Origin: Platycnemis pennipes
Lineage: Eukaryota > Arthropoda > Insecta > Odonata > Platycnemididae
Length of the DNA: 64,000 nt
Assembly: GCA_933228895.1 (NCBI GenBank)
Contig: OW121853.1
Coordinates: 74,384,645 to 74,448,644 of the forward strand
Direction of reading: 5' to 3'
Position 1 is the stretch's first letter, and each line of letters begins with the position of its first letter. Made by a program: the position numbers and the translations under genes. The notes under the pieces are model-generated. The model made no database searches and was not told where the DNA came from. It was given only the letters and a program-made list of their open reading frames with translations. Below are positions 1-11,036 of this stretch, piece after piece.

Positions 1-220
1 GTTCTAGGGAGTGTACTGAGGGATTCAGTATCTCTAAAGCCCCAAAATTTAAATGAAATCTCCGCATCGCAAGCCATTCTGGAGGCCGCCGACAAATTGT
101 CTAAAGAAGCGGAAGAGAAAAAACAAGGAAGCCGACGCTTTACGGAATTCCGTCGACAAAAAAAAACAGGTCATTCAGCAGCTGGAATCTGCAGCCGAAA
201 CAAGCCGGACTGATGATTAA
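1..220 (+). pseudogene. C-terminal fragment of an unrecognised coiled-coil coding sequence, with a frameshift
   Basis: The window opens inside a reading frame that runs in frame 1 through a helical stretch (AILEAADKLSKEAEEKKQ). It continues one base out of register from about position 131 as EADALRNSVDKKKQVIQQ and ends at a TAA at 218-220. The simplest reading is one extra A in the A-rich run near 118-128 that breaks a single original frame. The joined product would be Lys/Glu/Ala-rich and coiled-coil-like. The 5' part lies outside the window. I do not recognise the family. It could be the tail of a transposon-encoded protein or of a decayed host gene. Confidence 0.4.
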
Positions 221-1512
221 GAGATTTCCCATCTTGTATTTTATTTAATTCATTCATAGTTGATGAGTAAAATTGTTAATATTTGCAACTACCTCCTTCG
301 TCTCAATTTTCGCCGGTACTATAACCTCTACACACAAACCAGACGAGGCTTTAAAACATATGCACAATTTTGAATAATAATGCTGACTTGCCTCGATTTT
401 CATGCACATTATGAGTCCGTTTTGGACTATATTTTCACGGACTTGGGTCTATAAAATCCATATTATTTTTCCCAGAGCCTATGGGATGCCTGAAGCAACT
501 CCATTCTGGCTTCATCATCAACCGTAGTCTAGCATGCCGCCTCCGGGACTTTTTAACCGTTGGATACATCGCCCCCATTGGTGGACGCGGCGCATTTCAA
601 GTGACCGCAACTCATGAGTCACCCCAGCCGCGATTCGCGGAAATGCAACATGAACGAAACGCTGGGCCCGGAGATTACGGTCTGCTGCGACAGCGGTATC
701 CGCCAAAGCTCCATATAGATAGCGGTTAGAGTGAGATATCACAGAGCAGTATCAGCGTAATTTCAATTCAACAGGAAGGAGAGGTCTCATACAGACTGGC
801 CTTCTTTATCTAGCTTAAGCAGGTACATATTTAGAGATTGGTTGATTTTTTATTTTTATTTCTAATTAATGTCAATTGTTAATACGCAAATGGCAGCTTG
901 AGAGGATATTATTCTTAAAATGACTACGTTTGTTAATGGCGAGAATGATTTAGGATGTCGAGGTCCTATAACATAAACCTAACGACACTGTATTTTTTCA
1001 GGCTTAACTTCACGAAAATCCAAAACTCACATAATAAGAAATGCAATTTTAATTTTCCCAAGGTCGGTTTATTTGCTAAGGTTCACCAGATGGATGTCGC
1101 CTTGAAGATTACATTTGTCGTAAGAACAATAAATTAGAAAATTTAAAGAGTATTTCTTACTCAGTGATAAACCTAACCACTTAAGAGCTGTTGCTTGCTT
1201 GACAAAATCTACAATTATATCTCAGATGATGCCTATCCACCACCCGCTCAATAACAAATGATCGGAGAGAGATGCCCAATTCAAAACAGCCAAAACAATT
1301 GGAATAACTGCTTTATCTTCCGATCGGCGGTGGAGTGGGTGTTATGGACCCGGAGACTCCCCGAGAGAGCAACATTTCTCCATTCTCAGGGTCTCAAATC
1401 AATTCCTCAGGTGCGCAAACACAATATTTCAGGTCTGCAGATATTTCCAGCGGTAATACCGCATTCTCTCACCAATTTTCGATTTCAACGAATAAATATA
1501 ATTTAAAGTAGC
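221..1512. other. No gene recognised
   Basis: AT-rich DNA with one GC-richer block at about 480-730 that is open on both strands (82 codons on plus, 74 on minus) but shows no domain I recognise. Short open frames at 955-1137 and 1258-1506 have no coding features I can support. Confidence 0.4.
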
Positions 1513-1626
1513 GTACCAAGGGGCCACCCCGGGCGCCAAAATTTTTTTGGCGCCCGGGGAAAAACTTTTTTTTTTTTGTTTAAGAAAAAATAATTTTTTT
1601 CCGGGGGCGCCAAGTAGCCTTGGTAC
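1513..1626. repeat. Nested hairpin (MITE-like inverted repeat)
   Basis: The inner stem is perfect: CCCCGGGCGCCAAAA at 1527-1541, a TTT loop, then TTTTGGCGCCCGGGG at 1545-1559. A second GGGGGCGCCAAG motif at about 1601-1612 and an outer pair GTACCAAGG (1513-1521) / CCTTGGTAC (1617-1625) extend the palindrome. A T-rich tract fills the middle. It resembles a foldback or non-autonomous DNA element. I found no transposase and no clear target duplication. Confidence 0.5.
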
Positions 1627-1837
1627 ACCAATGATAATTTATATGCTGTTTTCATTGAACAAAACTTAAATATCTTGTTCGGATTATTCAATTTTTTAGT
1701 AGATCATAGGTCTCAGGACGGCGACTACTTAGCTTTCTTCCCACAGCTTCGTTAAATACGAAACTGCGTACATGATACTCATAAAATAATACAAGTGCAT
1801 GCGAAGAGGGCATTCCGCGGGAAGAACTCGTACTTGC

Positions 1838-2436
1838 CGCTGGAAATACAAGCTTGGAAGTAAGGACAACATTCACCAGAACGTAGCCCATGTGCTTAAT
1901 CTATGCTAGTTACATTCTTTGTGTGAGACACGTTCCTTTAAATTAAGAAACCTTGAGCTAGGCTTGAGGAGGTGGAGGAGTACTGTTATCTGTGGAAGCC
2001 GAATAACGAGTGGTGGACGAATATCGAAAGAAATTGTCAGTATGCCCAGACGAAATGGGCATTTAATCAAAAGAAGATTCTACTAACAGTTGGACATACA
2101 AGCTTGGAAGTGAAGAAACACTTCATTAGAACTTACATCTACGACATGTTTCTTTGTGGCAATTATGCATGGGCGATAAACAGCAGTAGGGAGTCAAGGC
2201 TGGAAGAGTTCTGAAAGTGGTGCTACAGAAGAATGAAGGAGACAAAATCGATCGTCCGTGTGACAAACGAAGAAGTCGTGGGAGAAAAGTGAATAGGAAG
2301 ATACGAGGGGAAAATTGATAAAGGTGTGAAAGAGAAGAATTGCATGAATATGAATAGGCTAGCTGATAGGAGAGTCGAGTGGGGCTGCGTTCAACCAATC
2401 TATGGATCTTTGACTGTTGATGATGGCACACCTACG
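1838..2436 (+). mobile_element. Degenerate 3' fragments of an RTE-clade LINE
   Basis: Two pieces match the C-terminal part of the intact RTE element at 14323-17737. At 1838-1888 is the segment encoding GNTSxEV. From about 1963 to 2436 are YLW, KKILLTVGHTSLEVKKHFIRT and the terminal LADRRVEW region, followed by the characteristic 3' end (caaccaatc...tgttgatgatgg). Stops and frameshifts are present. It is a 5'-truncated dead copy on the plus strand. Confidence 0.75.
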
Positions 2437-2487
2437 CCATGTTTACCCTAACAAATGAACGACATTTTATGACATTTAAAGATCGTA

Positions 2488-2525
2488 TTCATCATCAGCC
2501 ATCAGTCCTAGGCTTGGCTTGAGAT
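2488..2525 (-). mobile_element. Short RTE-type 3' end scrap
   Basis: Reads tcatcatcagccatcagtcc then taggcttggctt. This resembles the 3' terminus plus ATG-repeat tail of the RTE element at 14323-17737 in reverse orientation (tcatcatcattggtcaac...ggattggttt). Only the terminus is present. Confidence 0.4.
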
Positions 2526-2574
2526 TTAATACTGGTAAATTGATTAAATTAAGACATACATTGATTAAACGGAG

Positions 2575-3072
2575 CGTGGTAGGCAGTGGGTAGTGTGCGG
2601 GCTACTGATCGAAGGTCCCGGGTTGGAATCCCAGGAGAGGCTTTTGGACGGGTACAGAAGAAAAGCTCAAGAGGATTTATTTTCTGGAAACAAGATCTTT
2701 CAGGAAAATTACGTGCGGCGCAGGGAAAGGAACTGGTCCCCCGTCTTTATCCGTAATTTCAGGTGTAATGCGTTATTTCCCCGCACTTAAGACCGGGTAG
2801 AAAGGCACAAGGACGGGAATAGAAGGGTAAGGAGGAAGAGTTGAGAGAAATCCGGCATCCGCATTAGCCTGTATATCACGAAATGCGCCAAGGGGACCAC
2901 GGCTTAGCGTCCCATCCGACGGACGGAGTAGTGGACTCGATGTGCTCTTCACGAAGCACTAAAGTAGGGGCCGGTTTACCAATGAAAGATATCTGCAACT
3001 GCTAGGGCTCGAACCCGGGTACAAGGGATTCGAGGCCAGTACTCAAACCACCACACCAACCGGAACCCCAAA
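2575..3072. repeat. tRNA-derived SINE sequence with two oppositely oriented tRNA-like heads
   Basis: The plus strand at about 2576-2640 has an A-box-like tggtaggcagtgggtag and a B-box-like ggttggaatccc. The minus strand at about 3072-2990 has an A-box-like gttggtgtggtggtttgag and a good B box gggttcgagccc. Between them are a reverse-oriented SINE-body motif (ccgcacttaagaccggg) at about 2782-2800 and a block ccaaggggaccacgg...ccgacggacgg at 2888-2935 that recurs at 6127-6175. Read as two SINEs in opposite orientation, or one composite. Confidence 0.55.
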
Positions 3073-3305
3073 AATGGCTCCCATACACTGAAATGTGAAT
3101 TTGATCTAGGTACTTCCGAGTTTGGGCTTGGCGTTGGTTAGGTGAGCGCCACCTTCATCAACCAGACCAGCCTTTGTGTTGCACACATAACCTTTTGAGT
3201 TAAATCTTCATACAAATCCATCTTACTAAGGGCAAATCAACCGGAAATTTGTGAAAACAAAGGCTTCCTATCCAGGTTATTCGTGTTGCAGACATAAATC
3301 TCCGA

Positions 3306-4101
3306 CAGGGTTTATAGGAGTTTTCATTTTCATTTTCCCTGACTTTTCCAGGATTTACAGACCATTATTAGTGATTTTCCCTGACTTTTGAGCGCCTGAA
3401 AACTCTAAGATTTCGGTCATTTATGGAGATAAAAGTGGTAGTGAGGAAGCAAAGAAGTCTAAACTTATGAAAAATTGTAGGTTTATTATTATATTAATCA
3501 TATGAACTTCCAGTAATAAGAGATCAACAACTTTAAGTCAACAAAATAAAAATTATCATTCCTTACATTGATATGCCTTCAGAAAGGGTTTTAATTGCAG
3601 AAAAATATATGCAAAGAAGGCTAACCTGGTCTTTCCTTCCAACCTGGTGTCATGTTAAAGTAGCTCTTTGAATCAATCTTGATTTTTTCTTCCTCACATC
3701 CTTCTACAAATTTGGCTAAGTGACTTCAAATTTGACTGAGAATAACTTGAGGGACAAAGCGAAGCATTCCTGGCGAAATCGCTCGTGAAAGAAAATGAAA
3801 ATATGAATGCGCACACCTTTCGCCAATCTTTTCACCAAATCACGCAGGATATAGCCAGAAGGAACCAGGAATAGGGCTGCCTCCACAGCGAAGCCGGCCT
3901 GAGGCCAGCCGTCCCCTCCTTCACCCTCCTCCTCCACTCCTATGGGCAGTTTTTTATCTCTTGGCATTTTCAGGTGATAAATTTAAACATTTTGTGATTT
4001 TTCCCTGACCACACATTAAATTCCCTGACTTTTCCAGGATTTCCATGACCGTTTTCATTTTCCCTGACTTTTCCAGGATTTCAAGGTTCCTATAAACCTT
4101 G
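3306..4101. mobile_element. Non-autonomous DNA transposon with CAGGGTTTATAGGA termini and 5-bp TSD
   Basis: The left end CAGGGTTTATAGGA (3306) is inverted at the right end (tcctataaaccttg, ending 4101). The element is flanked on both sides by TCCGA (3301-3305 and 4102-4106). Just inside the ends, the motif ttttccctgacttttccagg recurs in direct orientation at about 3337, 4021 and 4062, with shortened copies near 3380 and 3998. No transposase is visible. A CA...TG-ended element with short imperfect TIRs and a 5-bp duplication could belong to a hAT subgroup; the superfamily is not established. Confidence 0.6.
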
Positions 4102-4106
4102 TCCGA

Positions 4107-4842
4107 GTGGATAATTTACCACTACTGTTGGTAACCCTGCACTGGCATCAAGTGCGACGCTCATCTTCCCCTCTCCGGTACTTATGCACCACTTGCGGAA
4201 ATGCGTGTAAAAAAACTGGAAAACGATAAGGCAGCCAATTCTCAGAAAGGCAATAATAATAACATCGGGACGGTAATCAATATCACGAGATCGAAAACTG
4301 TCCAGACAACGCGGACGCTAATCGCATAAACAGCATGCATGAATAACCGGAAGACTTACGACACAAAAGAGACAATTTCATCAGTATACCTGGAAAAAAC
4401 ATAATTCAATATCCTTATCTACAAGCGAGCCCGAATCCGTAAGACCTTGGGAATTGGCGATCGAAGGTCGATAATATCCTAGTTGGCAACATAAATAACA
4501 GTTCAACAGCAAATTCTTAACGGAACTAAAGTAGCCAATTGGTACGGAATTCACGCTGCAGTAGACAAAAATGTCAGAATATTGTTAATTAGCTCAAGTT
4601 TTTATTTCGAAAGCCAGATTGAGGTGATAACTAAGAAAAGAAAGGAGTTATATGGAAGCACACCAACCCGATCCCCAGCACACTAGTACTGCATCAAGTA
4701 GCTCAGCGAGGATGCTAGCGATCACGCTTTTTAACCAGTATACTGTTTCTATTTACACGATACTGAAAAGCTAGTATACTATAGCGAGTATCCTCGACCT
4801 TGTGATGGAACAAGTGTCGTGTGAAAAGGGCTTAAGAGCAGG
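4107..4842. other. No gene recognised
   Basis: Unique-looking AT-rich sequence with no coding frame, RNA gene or clear repeat that I can support. Confidence 0.4.
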
Positions 4843-4948
4843 CTAACGCCGACACAGGGTTTCTCTCCACCCTTCCATTCCCATCCTTGTAACTTTACTC
4901 CCGGTCTGAAGCGCCTATTAGTGCGGATACTGACTTGAAAACACAGAT
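4843..4948 (+). repeat. SINE body fragment
   Basis: Contains caggctaacgccgacacagg, then cttccattcccatcc and ggtctgaagcgcctattagt followed by gcgg and acttgaaaac. The same string recurs with variation at 5185-5303, 6030-6125, 22126-22216 and, more diverged, about 60914-61030, so it is a dispersed family. It lacks a tRNA-like head and lies directly upstream of a copy that has one. Confidence 0.6.
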
Positions 4949-4977
4949 GAGATTTATCTTCTGTGGTTAATTTCAGG

Positions 4978-5303
4978 TCGGGTTGGTGCACTGATTAGAG
5001 TACTGGCCTCCCACCTGGATGGCCAGGGTTCGATTCCCGGCAGTGGAATATTCATTGGTATACTCTTTTCTCATTGATAAACCAGTTCCTATTTGAGTGC
5101 TTTGTGGAGCGAATTCGGGTTCAGTATTCTGTCCGTCGATTAGGACGTCAATCCGTGGTACCCATGGCGCCTTTCGATAAGAGAAGGCTACTGCCGACGC
5201 CGGATTTCTCGACACTCTTTCCCCTTATCCAAAGCAATCCCATCCTTTTAACTTTCGTTCCGGTCTGAAGCGACTGCAAGTACGGGCACTTGACTTGAAA
5301 ACT
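4978..5303 (+). repeat. Full-length tRNA-derived SINE
   Basis: The head at about 4978-5045 carries an A-box-like ttggtgcactgattagagta and a perfect B box ggttcgattcc (5028-5038). It is followed by a unique middle and the family body: aggctactgccgacgccgg, ggtctgaagcgactgc and ttgacttgaaaac. This is the best head-plus-body copy in the window and links the tRNA-like head to the dispersed body. Internal Pol III promoter boxes are expected for such an element. Confidence 0.65.
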
Positions 5304-5987
5304 GTAGGTGATCGCAACGCCGGCGGAACAGCCGTCCGTACAATATGGACCTCCGCGGAAGATAACCCGAAAGAGGTACAGACTTACGGACTTGCTTCTC
5401 ACGTAACTTGTACGGGTGATTTTGTTTTTAAACACGGTATAACGCAAGAGTAATGTGATGAATAGTGGTATGCATTTGCAACATTTGTCAAAGAAGCAGA
5501 GGAAAGTACGCATACAGGCGCCAAATTTTAAATAGGTTAAATTTAAACCAATTTTAGAAAAACAATTACCTCCAGGGGAATGAAATGCATTAATACCTCC
5601 CTTATATAGCTTTAGGAAGATTAATTGACACTGTTGCGATGAAATTTGGTGAAAAACAATTACACTGTACGACCACCTCTGAATTACCGATCGCATGGCA
5701 TAAGTGGGGGGAGGGTCAAGGGTGTCTCAGCTCCCCAAAAAGGGAAATATTAGTACAAAATAAGAATGTAAATGAATCACTATAGCAACTCTCTAAATCT
5801 TTATTACCCGTTAATTCCATAATATGCGTCAGCAAGGTATCATACCATAATTTAAAGATGATGAAGAATGCCTGGTTAAATGGACAACAATACCCTTAAC
5901 AATTCAAAGCATTCATTCATACTAAAAGATATTCTTATATGTACTTTGTTGAAGACTGAACCACCCCTCCTTCCCCCCAATAAAAGG
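5304..5987. other. No gene recognised
   Basis: AT-rich sequence. A 182-codon minus-strand open frame covers 5148-5696, but it overlaps the SINE and shows no recognisable domain, so I do not call it a gene. A run of C and T residues lies at about 5960-5980. Confidence 0.4.
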
Positions 5988-6017
5988 CGCCAAGGGGACC
6001 ACGTGGTCCCCTTGGCG
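5988..6017. repeat. Perfect 30-bp palindrome
   Basis: The half-site CGCCAAGGGGACCAC is followed immediately by its exact reverse complement, with no spacer. The half-site also occurs singly near 2888-2902 and, inverted, at 6127-6139. The palindrome may be the fused ends of two copies of that repeat. Confidence 0.8.
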
Positions 6018-6029
6018 ATGGATTACGAT

Positions 6030-6180
6030 CAATCCGAAGTCCCACATCCCTTCCATTCCTATCCTTATACCTCTCCTCCCGGTCTGAAGCACCTATTAGT
6101 GCGGAAACAGACTTGAAAACACCCATGGTAATGGTCCCCTTGGCTGTACAGCTATGCGTCCCCTCCGACGGACGAAAGGC
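6030..6180 (+). repeat. SINE body fragment plus ccaagggg/ccgacggacg repeat
   Basis: Includes ttccattcctatccttatac, ggtctgaagcacctattagt and acttgaaaacacccatgg. These are followed by ggtccccttggctgtacagc and gtcccctccgacggacg, as in the repeat at 2888-2935. Same family as 22126-22216, which ends in the same acacccatg. Confidence 0.6.
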
Positions 6181-7446
6181 TGCTCTTGGAAGTAATCTCC
6201 ATGCGGCAACCTAGTAGCGATTCCATTGAAATTCCGGCCTGGCTTCGAATCCAGTCTCCAAAATTACGAGTTGTCAGTACTTAAGCTAGTTTCCCAATGG
6301 CGATTATGACGATTATTCAACAACAAAACTCTCTACATTGATCTGCGGCGCTAACTCCCAGGGATTATGAAACGCGGGAAAACCGTACGGAAGATACAGA
6401 AAAACAACTCGAGAAAATTCCCCTGGGATGGTTGCAAGAACAACGCATGACACTTGATGCACGAGCACCACCGATACCCGGATATCGTCACTCAACTTGG
6501 ATTAGAGTTTTACTCACGTTTCCACCGCTTCTTCCCGTTGCGAGTAATTCTCTAGCCGCTACATCCGTACTAAGATGAAGGATCCCCCGACCTCTTTACG
6601 CCACAGCTTTATGAACCACACCTGAGGCCTTCCACTTAGACCGCCGACCACTTTTTCCTCCGACAATCACAACCGGCAATGCTTTTGATGGAACTAGATA
6701 CTCGTCAACTTGCGTCTGCTCACTTCTGATCCCTTCCTTCCTCTTTGAGCAAGTCGGCGCATGCAGAGGGGAAGAGCAGAGGAGGAGGGGGGAGAATCGG
6801 TCACGCCAGCGACGCTCGGGGGCTCATTCTTGAGGCCGTGGCGGATTAGCGAACTACGTGGCGCTGGTAGTCACCTTGTCCAGAAAACTCCGTCTGCTGG
6901 GGAAATCTAATGTTAATTTGGAAGTAAATGAATTCGTATTCTTATCTTAATATCGCGTGGAAGTAATTTTCCGACCGTATATACGACCGTGGAATCGGTA
7001 GAAGAAGCGGAAGAAGCGCTAGTACCACGTGATGAAATAGCAACCATATATTCCAAGGTCAATCGTGGCCGTTTTCCGTTTATTCTCGTAGTAATTGGAC
7101 TTTTGAAGTATAGAGGCGCTGTTTATGACTTTTCGAATGCTATAACCGCTATAACTGATGTGACTGAGCGGTGATAAATAATTTAAACTATTATATTTAT
7201 TGCCTCTATGATACTTTATTTTACCTGAATATTTAACAATTGTAAGAGTTACATTTTCGAATTGTAACTTTTTTTGGATTCATCATCATGTCAACAATCC
7301 TAATATTGTACGACGAAATGTAAAAAAATAAATATGTACGGAGTTGTAAGTAGGGTAAGTGCCCCAGCACCTATAAGAGGATGGGTTAATAGATTTGATT
7401 GATTACTGATGCTTGGTTGGAACTTTCACGGGTCATTATAGCTGCA
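6181..7446. other. No gene recognised; GC-rich stretch and an RTE end scrap
   Basis: A GC-rich, purine-rich block lies at about 6730-6860. At 7279-7302 the string tcatcatcatgtcaacaatc matches the 3' terminus of the RTE LINE in reverse orientation. A 61-codon open frame at 6989-7174 has only a GTG start and no domain. Confidence 0.4.
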
Positions 7447-8179
7447 TATATTCGTTGTTCGGGTGTACCCCACGTACTTTACCAGGGGCGGAATTCTGTA
7501 CATCCTACCGACACCTATCGGTGTCGCTAACTCCCCCGACCGACAAATATCGGTAAGAGCGATTCCGGTGACGCATTCTACCGACACTTGTCGTTAATTC
7601 TACCGATACTTGTCGGTAACGACGACTGAGCCTACCGACGATTTCCAAACCCACGCTAGGCCTTACCGACATGTATTTCGTCTCTTCGCCAACTGCATGC
7701 TGGGTAAAAACAGTGATAGATCGGTCTACGCATAGCGACGGACGTATGTTTTGATTATCTACGAGCTTTGTTTTGATGAATTGACTTGTGCAAATTGGTA
7801 GGTTTTCTGAGAACTGAGATCGTCCTTTATTTGCATTTCCATATTATTATTAAGTTACAATCTTAACGGTATAATTCGCGCTAGTTATATTCGTCCTTAA
7901 TTTGCAAAATTAGCGCATCCAAAACAAGTTTGCTTTAAAGTGTCCAAAGTGCGGAGAGTGAGAGGTGATTTAAGTTCTTCTAACCTTTATTAAATAAAAA
8001 TACAGTTTTATTTATAATTTTCTATTTACTAAGTATATTTTTACTTCAATTACTATACTATTTATATGCAATTGCAGTTTGATGTATTTAAATGTTTGAC
8101 GGTAGAAACTTTATCGCTAGACTAGTAATGCATTTTACATCAGAGTGGTTGGTGTTTTTTAATTATCAGCCCAAAGAAT

Positions 8180-8440
8180 GGCAGAGGGATATCTTGCTTT
8201 AGATCCAATGTTTATGTATACATATGTATTATAATACGTGGAAAGTAGACTCGAACGTCGACGATCGGGCCGGGATACGAGAGTAAAAGGGAAGCCCACG
8301 ACCCGTTTGAGCTGGACAACGAGGAGTTTATCAATTTATTTCGCCTCTACCCACATGTTGATTTGGTTCTTATTGAAACACTTCGGCCGATATTGCAGCG
8401 GGAGCGGTCGATCGCCATTGCGAGTGAGCAGTGTGTTCAG
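8180..8440 (+). pseudogene. PIF/Harbinger-like transposase N-terminal remnant
   Basis: One frame reads DPFELDNEEFINLFRLYPHV then a leucine-rich stretch and LRPILQRERSIAI followed by SEQCVQF. This pattern (Phe-rich EEF, FRL, LRPxLxR, then an EQxVQF-like segment) is what I associate with the N-terminal helix-turn-helix part of PIF/Harbinger (HARBI1-type) nucleases. The frame then decays, and the catalytic DDE domain was not found downstream. It sits inside the inverted-repeat element at 7447-11190 and may be its former transposase or an unrelated insertion. Confidence 0.5.
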
Positions 8441-9285
8441 TTCATTCCAATGCATTTTCAAACGAACGCAAGTCATTATTCACTTCACTGTTTCTTTGTC
8501 AGGGTCACTTTTACTTCCGTACCAATTAGTGTTTCTAATTCTTAAGATTGCCTCCCCAAAAAACAAACGTTACTTACACGTTAGCCGAATGCTGCCTACT
8601 ACTTACTGTGATGTCTCTATAATTTGTAATTTCGACGAAGATGTGTACACAATTCTACCAAGTAATCAAATAAATATATTATTATTACATTCCTCCTCCA
8701 TGTAGCAATTCCCTCTCGACCTGACTTGAGCTTCTCGACTATTGTTTGGAACATCGTAGGTTTTAATTTTTAATTTAATCTTGTTTGTGTACGTATAGTA
8801 ACTTGGATATGTAATTGTTGTCTTAGTTAATGGCACTTGAATACAGTCCATCAGAACCATATAGACGTGTGTTATTTCTCGATCGTAAAATCGTACCCAA
8901 TTTCGCAGTACGAAATCAATAACAAAGTATGAATAAAGATTTCATTCGAATTACCTACATGCAATCCCCTCAGTTTCAACTAATCCCACCTTTCATCCTG
9001 CCTTTGGTATTAACTTCTCTTCGACTTTACGCATGATCCTTGAATGAATGTGAATCACAAATGATCCACGTCCAGTCCACTGTTGATTTCAAATAACATT
9101 ACTACGCTAAGTTCCGATAAAATATTACGCATATCGATGGTGCACTTTTTCCTGTTTGTGTCATGCTATATCATTGGTCAAAACGTATAGCCTCGCGCGC
9201 AGGTGCTGCTTCCTTACCGATAAATGCTTGACGTCAGAGTTAGGTCGCTTGCACCGACAACTGTCGGTAGCTGGCGGGTGCAGAA

Positions 9286-11036
9286 TAGTGATGGGCTTTA
9301 TCGGTACTTTTCGGTAATCGGTAGTAATCGTTCTTTTCTCCAATGGTAATCGGTACTTTCGAGTAGTTACTCGGTACTCGTTTATCATTTGTTTTCCTCA
9401 ACTGGTTGCCTGTATTCAGGAGTTGGTCCGAATCCAGCGCCAGGCGGAACTATATTGAACTAGCATTAGCCAGTATTAAGACAAGTGAGTAACAATATGC
9501 GAGGACAAACAATAATACACGATAAGATATATCAAAACCTAATAAGTAAGAAAAATATTAGTCAGAGAAAAATATATATGTACGCAGGCGTTGATATAAA
9601 TAAACATTAGTGTTGCTTGGACGTCGACCTTTGTATTGTAACTGTATTGTCAAGCTGGAAACTGAGAGTACAAAAATTTCTTCAGGGAACGAGCTGGCTG
9701 AAATGAGTAGACGAAGTGCTTGCTTCTTCATCATTTGAGGCCCCAGTTTTGCAGAAGATGTTTTGTAGATAATATAAAGCATAAACCCTTTTTTAAATTA
9801 TTGATGCTGTTATAGGAAGACGGGGAAAATCGTTTCCGGAGTATTACATTCAGGGATGTCTTTGAAAAAAACATTTCGCTAATAATTCTGGTGATGCCAT
9901 CATGCGATCGTATGGCTGAGGGATATTTTTAATTTCCAATTTCTTTTACATGTCACCAAGTTTTGAGGATTTTTTTCCTTCTTGCCTTACGTGTGATGGG
10001 GTAATTGTTGATATGAGTGGGTGGCTATTTAACCAGTGAATAATTTGTCATGTTCCTGAAATTAAATACTTTTACATAAAGTAATTCCTAATAACGTATA
10101 TTCCTAGTATAGTCCAAGCTATACTTTCGTCACGTCTTGGTAAGACAGCAGTTTACCAATTTGGTCAAAACGATCCAAACCTTTTTCTATCTAATCAAAT
10201 ATCTATCATTATATCAATACTTCTGTATGTGATGCAAATAAATCAGTAGGTACCTCTTCATACCCACCTAAATATGGATATAAATAATGCCTAAATCATC
10301 GCCTAAATTACTTTTTATATAAATTATTATATTGTTGTAATATCCATGGGGTAAATGTTTGCAACAGGTGGGTGGATATTTAACGAGCAAAATAATTGAA
10401 TTGCTAATTTTTTGTAATTTATGTTCCTGAAATTAATTACTTTTTTAATAAAAATACGCCCAGATATAGGTGTACCGATTACTTGTAATCGTTAGGTCCC
10501 TACTTGTTTACTTTGATTAAAAATCTTTACGCCCAAATATGGGTGTACCGACTACTGGTAATCGTTAGGTCCCACTCGTTTGCTTTGATTACTAATCGGT
10601 ACGCCCATATATGGGTGTACCGATTACTGGGTAATCGTTAGGTCCCTACTCGTTAGCTTTGATTACTAATCGGTACGCCCATATATGGGTGTACCGATTA
10701 CTGGGTAATCGTTAGGTCCCTACTCGTTAGCTTTGATTACTAATCGGTACGCCCATATATGGGTGTACCGATTACTGGGTAATCGTTAGGTCCCTACTCG
10801 TTAGCTTTGATTACTAATCGGTACGCCCATATATGGGTGTACCGATTACTGGGTAATCGTTAGGTCCCTACTCGTTTGACTTCGAGTACCTATTTCGGTA
10901 GTATCGGTACTCAAATCCCAGTGAAAGTACCTGAATCGTAGGTAATCGTTACTTCTCAAATTGTGTAATCGTTAGTTCCGATCCGAGTGAGTAACGAGTA
11001 CCAAAGTAACGATTAGTTACTTTGCGCCCATCACTA
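9286..11036. mobile_element. Non-autonomous hAT element with exact 8-bp TSD
   Basis: Starts TAGTGATGGGC (9286) and ends GCCCATCACTA (11036), which fits the hAT terminal rule YARNG. It is flanked by exact 8-bp duplications GTGCAGAA (9278-9285 and 11037-11044), which is diagnostic in length for hAT. It is full of cggtaatcg/cgattac motifs in both orientations and carries a 74-bp tandem array at the right. At 1751 bp it shows no hAT transposase domain I can recognise. It is nested inside the element at 7447-11190. Confidence 0.85.
10455..10890. repeat. 74-bp tandem repeat array, about six units
   Basis: Unit starts at acgccc fall at about 10455, 10529, 10601, 10675, 10749 and 10823. The last three spacings are exactly 74 bp and those units look identical by eye. 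The outer units are diverged, as expected for expansion from the centre. Each unit contains the palindrome acgcccatatatgggtgt and two copies of the element's taatcg/cgatta motif. Confidence 0.85.

Noticed and set aside
5148..5696. 182-codon open frame on the minus strand
   Set aside because: It overlaps a tRNA-derived SINE, has no recognisable domain and has no splice or promoter context.
8238..8705. 155-codon frame as an intact gene
   Set aside because: It starts from a non-ATG codon and is in a different register from the PIF/Harbinger-like segment, which is itself broken.
10455..10890. A CRISPR-like array
   Set aside because: The 74-bp units are directly contiguous with no variable spacers, and the setting is a eukaryotic transposon; it is an ordinary tandem repeat.
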